Position numbers and translations under genes: made by a program. Shown here piece after piece: positions 8,237 to 16,165 of a stretch of 55,543 nt of DNA. This stretch comes from Bacillus sp. 7884-1 (GTDB taxonomy: Bacteria > Bacillota > Bacilli > Bacillales > Cytobacillaceae): positions 1 to 55,543 of the forward strand of contig NZ_NPDD01000146.1 in the NCBI RefSeq assembly GCF_002272245.1, in the 5' to 3' direction. Below the pieces are notes generated by a model, which saw only the letters and a program-made list of their open reading frames with translations, made no database searches and was not told where the DNA came from. How positions within the stretch are numbered: the first letter of the stretch is position 1; every line of letters begins with the position of its first letter.

Positions 8237-8260
8237 AAAGGGTTGCCGCCGCAACCCTTT
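8237..8260 (-). terminator. Intrinsic terminator downstream of the NTF2-like gene
   Basis: 10-bp perfect stem AAAGGGTTGC / GCAACCCTTT with a 4-base loop, then GTTTTTGTGC on the minus strand. It ends the esterase-BVMO-NTF2 unit. Confidence 0.8.
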
Positions 8261-8284
8261 ATGACAAATCAGATAATTTATTTA

Positions 8285-8659
8285 TTACTTCAAGTTAAAT
8301 ATTCCCTTACCCGTTTCCATATTTATAGGCAAGGATGAATGTTCATGAGCTATAACCCAATATTCATTCACTTTTTTTAAACTATATGTGAACCGATTTG
8401 TCATTTGACGAAGTTTCTCACCTGATTCTTCTTGGTAAGCAGCAAATGTTATAGCACAATAAGCAAATGCGAGATATGAATTCTCTTCAACTACTAAGTC
8501 ATTAAAATCAACTTTAAGTAAAACACTATCCTCACGCAAACCATTAAACCACTCTGCCACATTTTCCTTCCATGAAGAAAACCTTTGATTTCCCCTAGCA
8601 GTTACGGAAGGATTACTAGCTGAAAAAAGTTTTAGGTGTGAATTCACATAGGAATTCAC
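8285..8659 (-). pseudogene. SnoaL/NTF2-like protein, probably 5'-truncated
   Basis: About 110 residues match the back half of a SnoaL/SgcJ-type NTF2-like fold, with the family's ending WVIAHEHSSLPINMETGKGIFNLK. The usual first helix and the 30-40 residues before the RGNQRFSSWKENVAEWF segment are missing. No ATG and no convincing ribosome binding site precede it; the GTG at 8659 is only the first possible start, and the open frame runs on upstream to a TAA near 8713. It lies 71 bp past the BVMO gene and is probably its co-transcribed, now broken partner. It might still be expressed as a shortened protein. Confidence 0.55.
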
Positions 8660-8730
8660 GCCTGAATTTGTTGATGAAGGACTAATCTTACTACCATTTC
8701 GATAGGTAGTTCTTGATTAAGCTAATCTAT

Positions 8731-10377
8731 TTATTTTATACTGCCTTGAATGGGAGCCGGAGCTTTTTCAAAATGGAAGCCTTCGTAACCGTTGGCCGCG
8801 ATTTCAGCACATTTCTGGCGGTATGCTCCGACACCCCCTAAGTAGATTAAAAACCTACGTGTTTTTCCAGGGATGTTGGCACCCGTGTACCAGGAATCTG
8901 CCTTTGAAAACAGCGTTGCATTCGCGACCTCTCCGCAATGCTTACTCCAGGCTTCCTCAGCTTCAACGTTTGCTTCGATACTTTCCATATTGTTTTCACA
9001 CATGTATTCAATACAATCGGAGATCCATTCCACATGCTGCTCAATCGAAACCGGCATGTTACTCAAAACGGAAGGACTTTCAGGTCCGGTAATCATGAAG
9101 AAATTAGGGAATCCAGCATTCGCAACACCTAGGTAGGTTCTTGTATTTTCTCCCCCATTCCATTTTTCCTTCAATGATACTCCGTCTTTACCGCGGATAT
9201 CCATTTTTAATAATGGACCTGTCATGCCATCAAAGCCGGTAGCAAAAACAAGCACATCAACCTCATACTCGCCTTCAGTCGTACGCAGCCCTTTTTCCGT
9301 AATTTCAACAATTGGATTCTTCTTAACATCTACTAAAGAAACATTATCTCGATTATAGGTTTCATAGTAATCGGTATCGATGATTGGCCGCTTTGTTCCA
9401 TAATAATACGAAGGCATCAGCTTATCTGCAACATCCGGCTTTTTAACAATCTCGCGGATTTTAGTACGGATGAATTCGGAAGCCGTTTTGTTTGCCTCTT
9501 CATTGACGGTAATGTCATAGTAAGAGGTGAAAATTCCTTGACCTCCAATTCGCCATGCTTCCTCATATTTCTCCAGACGTTCTTCAGGTGTTACCTCAAG
9601 CGCTGATTTCGTCGGGATGTCACCAGGCGCTCCGCCTGTAGATTCACGCATTTGACGTTTAATTTCTTGGAAATTTTCTTTTGCTTGACGTATATACTCA
9701 GGATCATACGGATGATTTCGCGCTGGAGCACTATACTGTGGTGTCCGTTGGAAAACGGTTAAGTGGGCAGCTTCTTTTGCGATAGCAGGAATCGCCTGAA
9801 CGCCGCTCGAACCAGTCCCTATAATACCGACTGTTTTGCCAGTGAAATCAACTTTTGTATGTGGCCAATGTCCTGTGTGATAATATTCTCCTTTGAAGTT
9901 TTCTAAGCCATTAAATTTGGGAAGATTGGATGCAGAAAGACAACCTACTCCAGTAATAAAGTACTTCGCAGTAACAATACTGCCGTCATTTAGAGTAATC
10001 TGCCAAATCTTGTTCTCTTCGTCATATTGGGCTGCATTAACGCGGGTCTTAAACTGAATATCTGGTCTCAATTCAAACTTATCAGCGACAAAATTAAGAT
10101 ATTTTAAGATTTCGGGCTGCTCCGGATATCGAGAAGACCAAGTCCACTCGCGGTAAAGATCTTCGGAAAAGGTATAGTTATAATAGATACTCTCGGAGTC
10201 ACAACGTGCTCCTGGATAACGGTTCCAATACCAGGTACCGCCAACACCATCGGCTGCCTCATAAACACGAGTTGATAAACCTGCTTCACGTAAGCGATAA
10301 AGCATATACATTCCTGAAAAGCCCGCACCAATTACTACCGCATCAAAATTCGTCTCTTTTGAAGATGTCAAAAGCAT
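8731..10377 (-). CDS. Flavin-dependent Baeyer-Villiger monooxygenase
   Basis: A 548-aa class B flavoprotein. It has an N-terminal FAD Rossmann motif (VIGAGFSGMYMLYRLREAG), the BVMO fingerprint FxGxxxHxxxW (FKGEYYHTGHWP, about residue 160) immediately followed by the NADPH Rossmann motif GIIGTGSSGVQ, and a late ATGFDGMTGP motif. These enzymes insert one oxygen next to a ketone carbonyl, giving an ester or lactone, with NADPH and O2. It is 40 bp downstream of an HSL-type esterase gene that could open the product, and next to a divergent LuxR-type regulator. The substrate cannot be told; the family includes cyclohexanone and aryl-ketone oxidisers. Confidence 0.92.
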   Translation of the reverse strand: MLLTSSKETNFDAVVIGAGFSGMYMLYRLREAGLSTRVYEAADGVGGTWYWNRYPGARCDSESIYYNYTFSEDLYREWTWSSRYPEQPEILKYLNFVADKFELRPDIQFKTRVNAAQYDEENKIWQITLNDGSIVTAKYFITGVGCLSASNLPKFNGLENFKGEYYHTGHWPHTKVDFTGKTVGIIGTGSSGVQAIPAIAKEAAHLTVFQRTPQYSAPARNHPYDPEYIRQAKENFQEIKRQMRESTGGAPGDIPTKSALEVTPEERLEKYEEAWRIGGQGIFTSYYDITVNEEANKTASEFIRTKIREIVKKPDVADKLMPSYYYGTKRPIIDTDYYETYNRDNVSLVDVKKNPIVEITEKGLRTTEGEYEVDVLVFATGFDGMTGPLLKMDIRGKDGVSLKEKWNGGENTRTYLGVANAGFPNFFMITGPESPSVLSNMPVSIEQHVEWISDCIEYMCENNMESIEANVEAEEAWSKHCGEVANATLFSKADSWYTGANIPGKTRRFLIYLGGVGAYRQKCAEIAANGYEGFHFEKAPAPIQGSIK

Positions 10378-10417
10378 TCCCTCCCAAATTAAGGTTTAGA
10401 TTTTTCTTCTATGAAAA

Positions 10418-11362
10418 TTAGACTCTACTTACCTCTTGGTCAACTTTACTTAAAAACGCTGCAAATTTATCGATTGCACCTTTGATATCATCAGGGAAAA
10501 CAGCCATATTTGTGAAAAATCCGTGGATTAATCCTTCCTCACGCGAAGTTTCAACGGTAACTCCAGCTTCCTTAAGTCGTTCTGCATAGGCCTCCCCTTC
10601 ATCTCTTAATACATCAAACTCCGCCGTAAGTACAAATGCAGGTGGCAGATTGCGTAAGTCCTCTTCGAGAATCGGTGCAACAAGTACATTTTTTGCATCC
10701 TCGTCATTGCGGATGTAATAATTGCCAAACCAAATCATTAGGTCTCTATCTAAACCAAATCCTTCTTTAAAGTCCTGATAGGATTGAGAATCATAGCTTA
10801 ATGCGGTTACCGGATAAATAAGTACCTGACCAGCAATTGCAGGTCCATTAACTCTTCTTGATTTCAAGGTCATAGCAGCAGCAAGATTTCCTCCAGCACT
10901 ATCCCCGCCTACAACAATATTGGAAGCGTTTCCATTTAAAGCCACAGCATTTTCACATACCCATTGTAAAGCTGCATAGGAATCTTCAACAGGAACAGGA
11001 AACTTATGTTCTGGTGCCAGTCGATAATCTACTGATACCACTATTCTCTCAGTTTTGTTTGCTAGCATTCTGCAGCTAGCATCCGATGTAGCAATATCAC
11101 CAATTACCCATCCGCCTCCATGATAATATACAAAGATCGGGAATGGACCTTGGCCTTCCGGGGTATAGATTCGTACATTTATTTCTGCACCATCAACGGG
11201 TACTAGTCGGTCTTCAATCTTCGCAAGCGGTGCAAGCTCTACCTCTACTGGGGGTGCCATAGCAAACATATCTCTGACTGTTTGTGGTTCTAATGAAGCA
11301 ATTGGCGGCATTTGCTTAAACGCTTCTAAATACATGAGGGACTGTGGTTTTAAATTTGCCAT
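10418..11362 (-). CDS. Alpha/beta hydrolase, hormone-sensitive-lipase (HSL) type esterase
   Basis: A roughly 314-aa cytosolic esterase with the oxyanion-hole motif YYHGGGWV (about residue 80), nucleophile elbow GGDSAGGN (Ser, about 155), Asp in AEFDVLRDEGEAYAERL and the catalytic His in GLIHGF. The Ser-Asp-His triad is complete. It probably hydrolyses short esters or lactones made by the adjacent BVMO. Two in-frame ATGs exist (11368 and 11362); the second sits 8 nt from AAGGA and is preferred. First gene of the leftward unit; the spacer to the divergent regulator holds a direct repeat that could be the control site. Confidence 0.9.
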   Translation of the reverse strand: MANLKPQSLMYLEAFKQMPPIASLEPQTVRDMFAMAPPVEVELAPLAKIEDRLVPVDGAEINVRIYTPEGQGPFPIFVYYHGGGWVIGDIATSDASCRMLANKTERIVVSVDYRLAPEHKFPVPVEDSYAALQWVCENAVALNGNASNIVVGGDSAGGNLAAAMTLKSRRVNGPAIAGQVLIYPVTALSYDSQSYQDFKEGFGLDRDLMIWFGNYYIRNDEDAKNVLVAPILEEDLRNLPPAFVLTAEFDVLRDEGEAYAERLKEAGVTVETSREEGLIHGFFTNMAVFPDDIKGAIDKFAAFLSKVDQEVSRV

Positions 11363-11408
11363 TGTCATCTTCCTTTCCTTTTAAAAAAGATTTTAATCCT
11401 TTTTAGGG

Positions 11409-11426
11409 ATTAGCACCTATTAGCAC
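11409..11426. promoter_or_regulatory. ATTAGCAC direct repeat in the divergent promoter region
   Basis: ATTAGCAC occurs at 11409-11416 and 11419-11426, a 10-bp period that puts both copies on the same helix face. It lies between the esterase and the LuxR-type regulator, so it is a plausible regulator site. Two 8-mers alone are weak evidence. Confidence 0.35.
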
Positions 11427-11507
11427 TATCTAAATGTTACAATTTTTTGTATAATTTGAATATTCCTAATTTTATAGGTGTCCAATCCCCCAAAAGGAGA
11501 TGATAGT

Positions 11508-12203
11508 TTGCCATCTCAGCATACCTTGATGGAAAAGATTGTACAGCTTGAAGAAGCAGCAAGTCATGAAGAAAAACTGTATAAGATTCTTGAAGTTTAC
11601 ATGTCTCTCTACCCTGCACGTAATGCTTATCTATTTCGCTATTCTCCATTAGGTTATCTTGGGGAAGGAGTTTTAATGGTAAATTCAACCGGCATCGTCT
11701 ATATTAACGAGATTCGGGATAATGTTCGGACTTTGCCTATCATCTATTCTGCGATTTTAGAGAGGAAAGCTAAGTATTGTTCTGGAATTGAATTTTTAAA
11801 ACAAACGAGCAGTAAGTATATTCTTACGTCGAATATTAACTCAATGGCTGTAGTCCCGATTTGTTTTAGTTCAGTCGTCATTGGCTACATATGTACGACG
11901 GAATTTTCTAAGGATACTTTCCTAGACGAACAAGCCCTCTCCTCACTCACTGACTATGGAAGATTGGTTGGAAAGTATATGGAGCAGTCCGAAGATTTAA
12001 AAGAATCACCAAACCTAAGCAAACGAGAACTAGAGGTGATGAGGAAAATTTCGTGGGGAGAAAGCATGAAGGAAATGGCAGCCACCATGGATATTAGTGA
12101 ACTAACCGTAAAGCAATATGTAAAATCTGCAATCAAAAAACTTGGTGCTCATAACCGTTCCCATGCAGTCGGTGAACTTTTAAGAAAAGGGATTATTTCT
12201 TAA
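11508..12203 (+). CDS. LuxR-type HTH regulator with GAF-like sensor domain
   Basis: A roughly 231-aa protein. Residues about 1-155 look like a GAF/PAS-type sensor domain (MEKIVQLEEAASHEEKLYKI... VVPICFSSVVIGYICTTE). The C-terminal 65 residues are a LuxR/GerE HTH (NLSKRELEVMRKISWGESMKEMAATMDISELTVKQYVKSAIKKLGAHNR). It is not a response regulator: no receiver Asp domain is seen. The likely start is TTG at 11508, 8 nt after AAAGGAG; a GTG 30 nt upstream has none. Divergent from the esterase-BVMO unit, so a regulator of that unit is the simplest reading. Confidence 0.85.
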   Translation: MPSQHTLMEKIVQLEEAASHEEKLYKILEVYMSLYPARNAYLFRYSPLGYLGEGVLMVNSTGIVYINEIRDNVRTLPIIYSAILERKAKYCSGIEFLKQTSSKYILTSNINSMAVVPICFSSVVIGYICTTEFSKDTFLDEQALSSLTDYGRLVGKYMEQSEDLKESPNLSKRELEVMRKISWGESMKEMAATMDISELTVKQYVKSAIKKLGAHNRSHAVGELLRKGIIS

Positions 12204-12256
12204 TAAAAATGTAAACGCTTAATATAATGATTTCATATTATTAATATTGGAAGGTA

Positions 12257-12298
12257 AAACCTCTACGCCAACACAAACATCAGTGGCCGTAGAGGTTT
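12257..12298 (+). terminator. Stem-loop after the LuxR-type gene
   Basis: 11-bp perfect stem AAACCTCTACG / CGTAGAGGTTT with a 20-base loop that can add CCA/TGG pairs. No clear T tract follows, so it may be a weak terminator or a transcript-end stabiliser. Confidence 0.5.
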
Positions 12299-12352
12299 AA
12301 ATTATATTGACATAAGTAAAAAAAAAACTAGATTCAATCAAAAACAAAAAAA

Positions 12353-12376
12353 GCGCTCCTACAATCGTAGAAACGC
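12353..12376 (-). terminator. Intrinsic terminator of the nucleosidase lipoprotein gene
   Basis: GCG..CTAC / GTAG..CGC stem, then TTTTTTTGTTTTTG on the minus strand, 16 bases past the stop codon. Confidence 0.65.
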
Positions 12377-12391
12377 AAGTTTAGTAGTTTA

Positions 12392-13264
12392 TTATTTTTT
12401 TATCATTGAGATGTATTCTTTAACTACTTCATATACATACTCTTGATTTGCCGCTGCTGTACCTGGATTATAAGTTCCACCATTTGTTTTATTATTTGAT
12501 AGGATTCGAATACCTAAGAATGGTACATCATAGGCATCGGCAATTTGTGCTACTGAGGCACCTTCCATTTCTTCTACAGAGGTACCGTAAACCTCATGGA
12601 TCCAGTTAATTCGGTCTACTTCGCTATTCCAAAAGTCTGCTGAACCAATCGTACCTTCGACTACTTTACCCTTCGTGTATGTGTCTTTTACTGCATTTGC
12701 AGCAGCAAGTAAATCCTTATCTCCCTCGTAGTAACGGACTTTATTAGCACTCTCATCTGATCCGCTTCCTTCCGAAGCCATTAAATCCATCGGAATCCAT
12801 GTAGTTGGATCAATTCCTTGGCCTTCATCCATATTTGTTGTTTTTAATGAACCAATGTTTGTCGTCCTTTCCCCTAACACAATATCAAATACATTTAGAC
12901 TCGGATCATGTCCGCCAGATGTACCTTGGTTGATGATGGCGATGGGGTTATATTTTTCAATAGCCAATGCTGTTGCAGCCGCCGTATTTTCCATTCCCTT
13001 CCCTGTTTTCGTAACGATAACAGGATAATTATTCAATTTTCCTTTGTAAAAAACAAACGTTCCTGATTTTTCCACTTTCACGTTATCTAATTTTTCCGCA
13101 AAATTTTCAGCTTCTATAGGCATTGGACCTTGAATAATGATTGGTCTCTGAGCACCTTCTACTTTTGTTTCATTTAGTAAAGATGAATTACATCCTGCTA
13201 GCATCACTAACATGCCGGAAACAGCTGCGACTGAAGCGACTTTTTTAAACATTTTGTTTTTCAT
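12392..13264 (-). CDS. Secreted lipoprotein nucleosidase (MTA/SAH nucleosidase, PNP_UDP superfamily)
   Basis: A 290-aa protein with a lipoprotein signal ending in the lipobox LAGC (Cys about 25), so it is anchored outside the membrane. The rest is a nucleoside phosphorylase/nucleosidase fold: IIIQGPMPIEAENF, INQGTSGGHDPSL, and the base/ribose-binding EEMEGASVAQIADAYDVPFLGIRILSNN with the conserved ME and E residues. Intracellular relatives cleave methylthioadenosine or S-adenosylhomocysteine; an extracellular lipoprotein form probably salvages purine nucleosides. The ATG has AAAGGGGAGAG upstream. Its leader carries a guanine-type riboswitch and a terminator, which fits purine salvage better than MTA recycling. 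Confidence 0.88.
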   Translation of the reverse strand: MKNKMFKKVASVAAVSGMLVMLAGCNSSLLNETKVEGAQRPIIIQGPMPIEAENFAEKLDNVKVEKSGTFVFYKGKLNNYPVIVTKTGKGMENTAAATALAIEKYNPIAIINQGTSGGHDPSLNVFDIVLGERTTNIGSLKTTNMDEGQGIDPTTWIPMDLMASEGSGSDESANKVRYYEGDKDLLAAANAVKDTYTKGKVVEGTIGSADFWNSEVDRINWIHEVYGTSVEEMEGASVAQIADAYDVPFLGIRILSNNKTNGGTYNPGTAAANQEYVYEVVKEYISMIKK

Positions 13265-13325
13265 AAATAATCTCTCCCCTTTTTCTTGTTGTTTTTACTC
13301 TCGCTAAATGGTTCCAAAGAAAAAA

Positions 13326-13361
13326 GTCTAGAAAATGCAGGATATTCCCTGCCTTCTAGAC
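13326..13361 (-). terminator. Riboswitch expression platform: leader terminator
   Basis: GTCTAGAA / TTCTAGAC plus inner GCAGG / CCTGC stem, followed on the minus strand by CTTTTTTCTTTGG. It lies 60 bases upstream of the lipoprotein ATG, between the purine aptamer and the gene, so it is an attenuator rather than a gene end. Confidence 0.8.
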
Positions 13362-13451
13362 CTACGAAAGTCAAAATATTAATAATCAAGCAATAAAAAT
13401 GCTAAATCATTAAATGGAGCGGCTAAGAATGCCTGACCACCAAATACTTTA

Positions 13452-13522
13452 ACTCGTAGTCTAGTTCATATAATGGGAACCAGGTAGAAACACTCGGACC
13501 GTATTACCGAGTATATACGAAT
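13452..13522 (-). promoter_or_regulatory. Purine riboswitch (guanine class)
   Basis: Read on the minus strand: P1 ATTCGTA pairs with TACGAGT; P2 is ACTCGG / CCGAG(T); the junction GTTTCTACC matches the purine aptamer core exactly; P3 is CTGGTTC / GAACTAG; and J3/1 reads GACTACG. The C in GAC-TAC is the specificity base that pairs with guanine or hypoxanthine (U there would mean adenine). It precedes a terminator and the nucleosidase lipoprotein gene, the standard OFF-switch layout: purine present, transcription stops. Confidence 0.87.
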
Positions 13523-13731
13523 AATGTTATTAGTATTATTACTTTGTTAATATAACAAATTCACAAAAGTAAATCAATAAAAAGGTGAATATTAATTTAA
13601 AAATCCATGTTATTGTTCGTGTTTTATGATAAAAGTAACATAAAAATGGTAATTTTTTCTTATTTTTTAACAATTTATTAATAATCAAATAAAAAAAGCA
13701 ACTCTCCGTTATAGAAGAATTGCAGGAAACT

Positions 13732-14085
13732 TTATATAACATTATTCGCATTACTTGGATTATGTATTTGCAGCCATTTGTCTGATTCCTTGATTATCCA
13801 CTCACCAAATTCATTTAAAAAGTATAAAAGCTCCTCAACGTTTGTAATTGGTTCAATGGCATATAAAAGTGCCTTTTTCATCTCTAGTTCTTTTTCAGGA
13901 TAATGCTTTGCAAATATCTTATAAGCAAGGAACAAATCTCTCGTGTAAAGATTTTCTTCCACGATAACAAGAGCAATTCCTGCTCGAACAATGATTTTCA
14001 TTATCCAGCCGCAACAATCTTTGATATCATCCAAATCATCATTATCAACAAGGTCTTCTCTCGCAAGTTCTATTTGTTTCTTAAG
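13732..14085 (-). pseudogene. 5'-truncated gene of unknown family
   Basis: The frame is open from a TAA at 14086-14088 without a believable start; only a TTG at 14034 lacking a ribosome binding site is available. The reading begins mid-helix (KKQIELAREDLVDNDDLDDIKDCCGWIMK) and continues as a soluble helical protein ending in SNANNVI, about 118 codons. It looks like the C-terminal piece of a larger protein cut off where an integrase fragment begins on the other strand. Family not recognised. Confidence 0.5.
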
Positions 14086-14122
14086 TTAAATCTGGTTAAA
14101 ATGATATTTAGATCTCCGCCAG

Positions 14123-14400
14123 GATACAGACCCTGCTATTTTTGTTACTGAACGGCACCCGCATAAAATGAGTATTGCACAGATGAGGTACATCATAAAA
14201 GAATTTCAAGTCTTGCAGGGATCGACAAAGAAATCCATCCACACCAACTACGCCACAGCTATGCCACACACCTATTGAACAACGGAGCTCCCATTGATGT
14301 AATTCAGAGTTTACTAGGGCACGAAAAAAGCGAAACCACTCGGATATATGCTCAGCTAAGTGGGAGTATTAGAAGAGAAATTTATAAAAAATATTTTTAG
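14123..14400 (+). pseudogene. Tyrosine recombinase (phage integrase) C-terminal remnant, frameshifted
   Basis: Frame one gives DTDPAIFVTERHPHKMSIAQ... RYIIKEF; after a shift near 14210 the other frame gives IDKEIHPHQLRHSYATHLLNNG then VIQSLLGHEKSETTRIYAQLS and a TAG at 14400. These carry the catalytic HxLRHS(H/Y)AT and LGH...Y motifs of tyrosine recombinases (R, H and the nucleophile Tyr). The N-terminal half is absent and the remaining part has one frameshift, so it is dead. It marks an old integration or recombination event. Confidence 0.8.
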
Positions 14401-14468
14401 ATATGAGTTGGTAATAAGCAACGGATCATTCTGCTGCCTTTTCACTATTGCACCCTTTAGTGAAAAAA

Positions 14469-15077
14469 CTATAAACTCCCAGGTAAATGATTTCGATACA
14501 TTTCTAATGCATCTGTATGCTCTTCTAAAACAGCTATTGTTTTTGGATGTGGCTTTACATAAATTACAGGATAGTCCTTTTCACCAAATTCATTTTGAGT
14601 TGGGAAGGCTAATTTTTCTTCATCAACTGAAAATTGAGCATCAATTCCCTTTTTATTACCACGAGCATCTAACCGTACCCATTTATTTAGTGATTTAAAG
14701 AAAACAGCATTCAATGCGTGAATACAGTACCCTTTTTCAGGTGTATCAAACAACATCAAACGTTGATAACAAAAACCTGTTGGTATTCCTTGCGAACGTA
14801 ATAAAGAAGCTAATAGGTGTGATTATGCATAGCAAATTCCCTCTTTATAGCCTAAAACATCTGAAGCGTTACAAGTAACCCGTTTCGACTGAATATCCCA
14901 AGAATGTGCTATTTCATCACGAACAAATTCATAAGCTGCTTTGGCTTTTTCAATTTCTGTTTGAAACGAGATGAAAAGTTCATCTGCATTTGCTGCAATT
15001 ATAGGATTAGAATAATTAACTTCTTTTAATTCAAGTAAATAATCATTCAATATATTAGACTCACTAATAATTTTCAT
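14469..15077 (-). pseudogene. Transglutaminase-like protein interrupted by one nonsense codon
   Basis: Two open pieces lie in the same frame, separated only by TAA at 14823-14825. The first ends KEGICYA; the next continues SHLLASLLRSQGIPTGFCYQ, so a Lys codon (AAA) to stop change is the likely lesion. The joined product of about 202 aa has the transglutaminase-like triad: Cys in GICYA, His in YCIHALNAVF, Asp in WVRLDARGN. The start ATG at 15077 has AGGAG 8 nt upstream. Relatives are bacterial proteases or peptide-processing enzymes of this fold. Sequencing error cannot be excluded, but neighbours are broken too. Confidence 0.8.
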
Positions 15078-15086
15078 TATCTCCAC

Positions 15087-15505
15087 TCCTGTTTAAGTGT
15101 ATAAATATGTATATATTAGTATTATTATACAATATTGAATGATGGATTTATAGATGTTCTGTTAAACTAACCTGACCGTTATCTTAAGTACAGTTTTTCA
15201 CAAACTTTATTTCATCTTAACATAAATATCCAATTAGTTCAGAATAACATAGCCATTGTACCCTTACAATTTGGAATGCATTTTCCTATACAAATTTTAG
15301 TGTAATTTCCGTAAAAATCGCTTTACATCAATAAAAAAAGAGTAACAAATTCATATACAATTTGGCACTCATTTTAAATTACATTTTTAATGATTGCGAT
15401 AGGTAACGGAACCCGTTACCTTTCCACAGAAGTTCCTTTTTTTGCATATAAAAGTCTTTAGTTATGTGATTTACACATTGTCTTTTAGTGATGAAATGTA
15501 GTTTC
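15087..15505. other. AT-rich intergenic stretch, no gene seen
   Basis: No reading frame with a ribosome binding site, no clear terminator and no repeat. The part nearest 15087 probably holds the promoter of the transglutaminase-like gene. Confidence 0.5.
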
Positions 15506-15643
15506 CTATTTCAATTGCACAGGAGTAACTACCGCAAAAGAATTTTCAGATGGATCTGTTACGTTAATTTCAATAACCTTAAATCCATTTCCTCCAATAT
15601 TACTCTCAATTTTAGTAGATTGTTTAATTACGTCAATATTCAT
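15506..15643 (-). CDS. Hypothetical 45-aa protein
   Basis: An ATG at 15643 with GGAAGGAAG about 7-9 nt upstream opens a 45-codon frame (MNIDVIKQSTKIESNIGG...VQLK). The product is soluble and looks like a small beta-rich peptide; no cysteines, no membrane helix. No family is recognised. The strong ribosome binding site and codon use support it, but its size keeps confidence modest. Confidence 0.45.
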   Translation of the reverse strand: MNIDVIKQSTKIESNIGGNGFKVIEINVTDPSENSFAVVTPVQLK

Positions 15644-15830
15644 ATGTTTTTTCTTCCTTCCAATTAAAAAATTCTCACAGAAGTTATCTTATGTTGAAAG
15701 TTCAAAAATGTGCATGAAATTTTTCCAATCGAATGAAAAAATTAACAAGGAGGTGCATTCTGCTGTTTCTCAGTTCTTCAAAATAACTGATTTATGTTTC
15801 TTTTTTCCTATTTTTCGTTATAATATAAAT

Positions 15831-15974
15831 ATGAGTATGAACATAAAATAAAAAGACCGACATGGTGCAACATGTCAGGTCCTGCAATAGACGGTCCCCT
15901 TAAAAGGGTTGACTTGTTAATGAGATTAAATAATCCACCTGAGCCGCAAAACTCAAGGGTGGATTATTTTTTTT
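15831..15974 (+). ncRNA. Antitoxin RNA of a type I toxin-antitoxin system
   Basis: A TATAAT at 15819-15824 gives an expected start near 15831. The transcript would end at a strong terminator: an 11-bp stem (15929-15939 with 15958-15968) and an eight-T tract ending at 15974. Its 3' end overlaps the end of the convergent toxin gene, as in txpA/RatA and bsrG/SR4 of B. subtilis, where the antisense RNA pairs with the toxin mRNA 3' region. Boundaries are inferred. Confidence 0.75.
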
Positions 15975-16047
15975 GACCAAACGTCAGGATGGCTACGATT
16001 AAACTAGCAAACCCAATCATAATCATGAACGTTTCAAAAATCGTCAA
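15964..16047 (-). CDS. Type I toxin peptide, holin-like (TxpA/BsrG family)
   Basis: A 27-aa peptide starting MTIFETFMIMIGFASL and ending LTFGQKK: a short N-terminus with T-V/I-F/Y-E, one membrane helix and a charged tail, the standard form of Bacillus 'putative holin-like toxins'. The TTG start is 7 nt from AAAGGGGGTG, also typical. The minus-strand promoter probably uses an extended -10 (TGCTATACT, 16117-16125). Known relatives depolarise or disturb the membrane when the antitoxin RNA is lost. The convergent RNA gene overlaps its 3' end. Confidence 0.85.
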   Translation of the reverse strand: MTIFETFMIMIGFASLIVAILTFGQKK

Positions 16048-16165
16048 ACAGCAACACCCCCTTTCCAATGGGAGCATGCCAACCGCCTTTGAGACAACCT
16101 TTTCTATTGCCATTTAAGTATAGCATAAACCGCACTAAATAAGAACATACATTCGTGATTTACTT

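Noticed and set aside
13539..13751. 70-aa frame on the minus strand
   Set aside because: No usable ribosome binding site, overlaps the end of the truncated gene at 13732 and covers AT-rich DNA upstream of the riboswitch.
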